This document shows positions 5,940 through 6,458 of a DNA stretch of 6,458 nt, in pieces. A model generated the notes under the pieces. That model saw nothing but the letters and a program-made list of their open reading frames with translations, was not told the origin of the DNA and ran no database searches. Source of the stretch: Xanthobacteraceae bacterium. Its GTDB lineage: Bacteria > Pseudomonadota > Alphaproteobacteria > Rhizobiales > Xanthobacteraceae. Where the stretch lies: the NCBI GenBank assembly GCA_030037185.1, contig JASHRR010000912.1, positions 1-6,458 on the forward strand, in the 5' to 3' direction. A program made the position numbers and the translations under genes. Every line of letters begins with the position of its first letter. Position 1 is the first letter of the stretch.

Positions 5940-6458
5940 TTACCGAACCCGCAAAATTTCAACGCCCGGCAACGCCTTGCCCTCCATCCATTCGAGGAAC
6001 GCGCCACCGGCCGCGGATACGTAGGTGAATCCCCCAGCGGCGTTGGCCGCATTGAGCGCCGCCACGGTGTCGCCACCGCCCGCAATCGAAACCAGGTTGC
6101 CGGCCCGGGTCAGTTCCGCGGCGGCTTCGGCAACCGCAACCGTGCCGGTGTCGAACGGTTCTATCTCGAAGGCACCGACCGGGCCGTTCCAGACCAGCGT
6201 CTTCACGCGCGCCAGCACGGAAACGATGTGCTGCACAGTCAGCGGCCCGATGTCGAGGATCATCTCGTCGTCCGCCACGGCGCTGACCGGCGCGACGCGC
6301 GATGGCGCATAAGCCTTGAATTCCTTCGCCACCACGACATCGACCGGCAGCACGATTTCGCGGTTCTCGATCTTGGCCTTGCGGAGGATGTCGAGCGCCG
6401 TCTGGGCAAGATGATGCTCGCACAGTGATTTTCCGACCGGACGTCCCTGTGCCGCGAG
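5940..6458 (-). CDS. pgk: Phosphoglycerate kinase, C-terminal part
   Basis: These are the last 172 codons of phosphoglycerate kinase, about 43% of a normal protein of roughly 390-400 residues; the N-terminal, 3-phosphoglycerate-binding domain lies beyond the right edge. The enzyme passes a phosphate between 1,3-bisphosphoglycerate and ADP in glycolysis, and runs in reverse in gluconeogenesis or the Calvin cycle. The nucleotide-binding domain is intact: [10 protein letters not shown] (fragment residues 9-18), [11 protein letters not shown] (37-47), the D-x-GP turn ILDIGPLT (67-74), [10 protein letters not shown] (89-98), AGGGDT (126-131) and [21 protein letters not shown] with the typical Gly-Gly (147-167). 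It ends with TAA. The change from the common STAGGAF to SAAGGAF is a mild variation. It is transcribed toward the stress gene but about 350 bases separate the two coding regions and the stress gene has its own promoter. Confidence 0.96.
   Translation of the reverse strand, partial: LAAQGRPVGKSLCEHHLAQTALDILRKAKIENREIVLPVDVVVAKEFKAYAPSRVAPVSAVADDEMILDIGPLTVQHIVSVLARVKTLVWNGPVGAFEIEPFDTGTVAVAEAAAELTRAGNLVSIAGGGDTVAALNAANAAGGFTYVSAAGGAFLEWMEGKALPGVEILRVR

Noticed and set aside
5847..6428. Plus-strand ORF of 193 codons
   Set aside because: It is antisense to the unmistakable pgk coding region; long antisense frames are expected in GC-rich coding DNA and the product matches nothing.
1..6458. CRISPR arrays, tRNA/rRNA genes, insertion-sequence ends or attachment sites
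   Set aside because: Looked for by eye; no regular spaced repeats, cloverleaf sequence, transposase fragment or terminal inverted repeats with target duplications were seen.

Overview
The window looks like chromosomal DNA of an alphaproteobacterium, probably of the order Hyphomicrobiales (Rhizobiales). This is judged from the GC-rich codon use, the rhizobial flavour of the DegP, ABC-2 transporter and phosphoglycerate kinase sequences, and two FNR/FixK-type boxes. All confidently called genes lie on the minus strand. They are separated by unusually long gaps that hold decayed gene fragments.

Layout, left to right (reverse of the direction of transcription): the N-terminal part of a glycoside hydrolase family 4 (GH4) enzyme (2-475, running off the left edge); a wrecked small heat-shock protein (Hsp20) gene (about 535-751); an intact periplasmic DegP/HtrA protease gene (795-2237) with its own FNR/FixK-type promoter (2266-2318); a gap of about 480 bases that may hold a second degenerate small ORF (2603-2779); a two-gene ABC-2 type exporter operon (permease 2796-3620, ATPase 3655-4491); a gap of about 640 bases with no gene I can support; a single-domain universal stress protein (5156-5590) with a second FNR/FixK-type promoter (5615-5663); a gap of about 280 bases; and the C-terminal 172 codons of phosphoglycerate kinase (5940-6458, running off the right edge).

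The most interesting signal is regulatory. The window holds two exact TTGA-N6-TCAA dyads, and I found no others. One lies upstream of degP and one upstream of the universal stress gene. Each is centred 31-32 bases from a plausible -10 hexamer, which is the geometry of a class II FNR/FixK-activated promoter, and each predicts a short leader of about 25-30 bases ending in a good Shine-Dalgarno. This suggests an oxygen- or nitric-oxide-responsive envelope and protein stress locus (DegP, universal stress protein and, formerly, Hsp20). I found no convincing evidence of a wholly new molecular system. The decayed hsp20 and the gene-poor gaps suggest a locus that has been losing or reshuffling genes.
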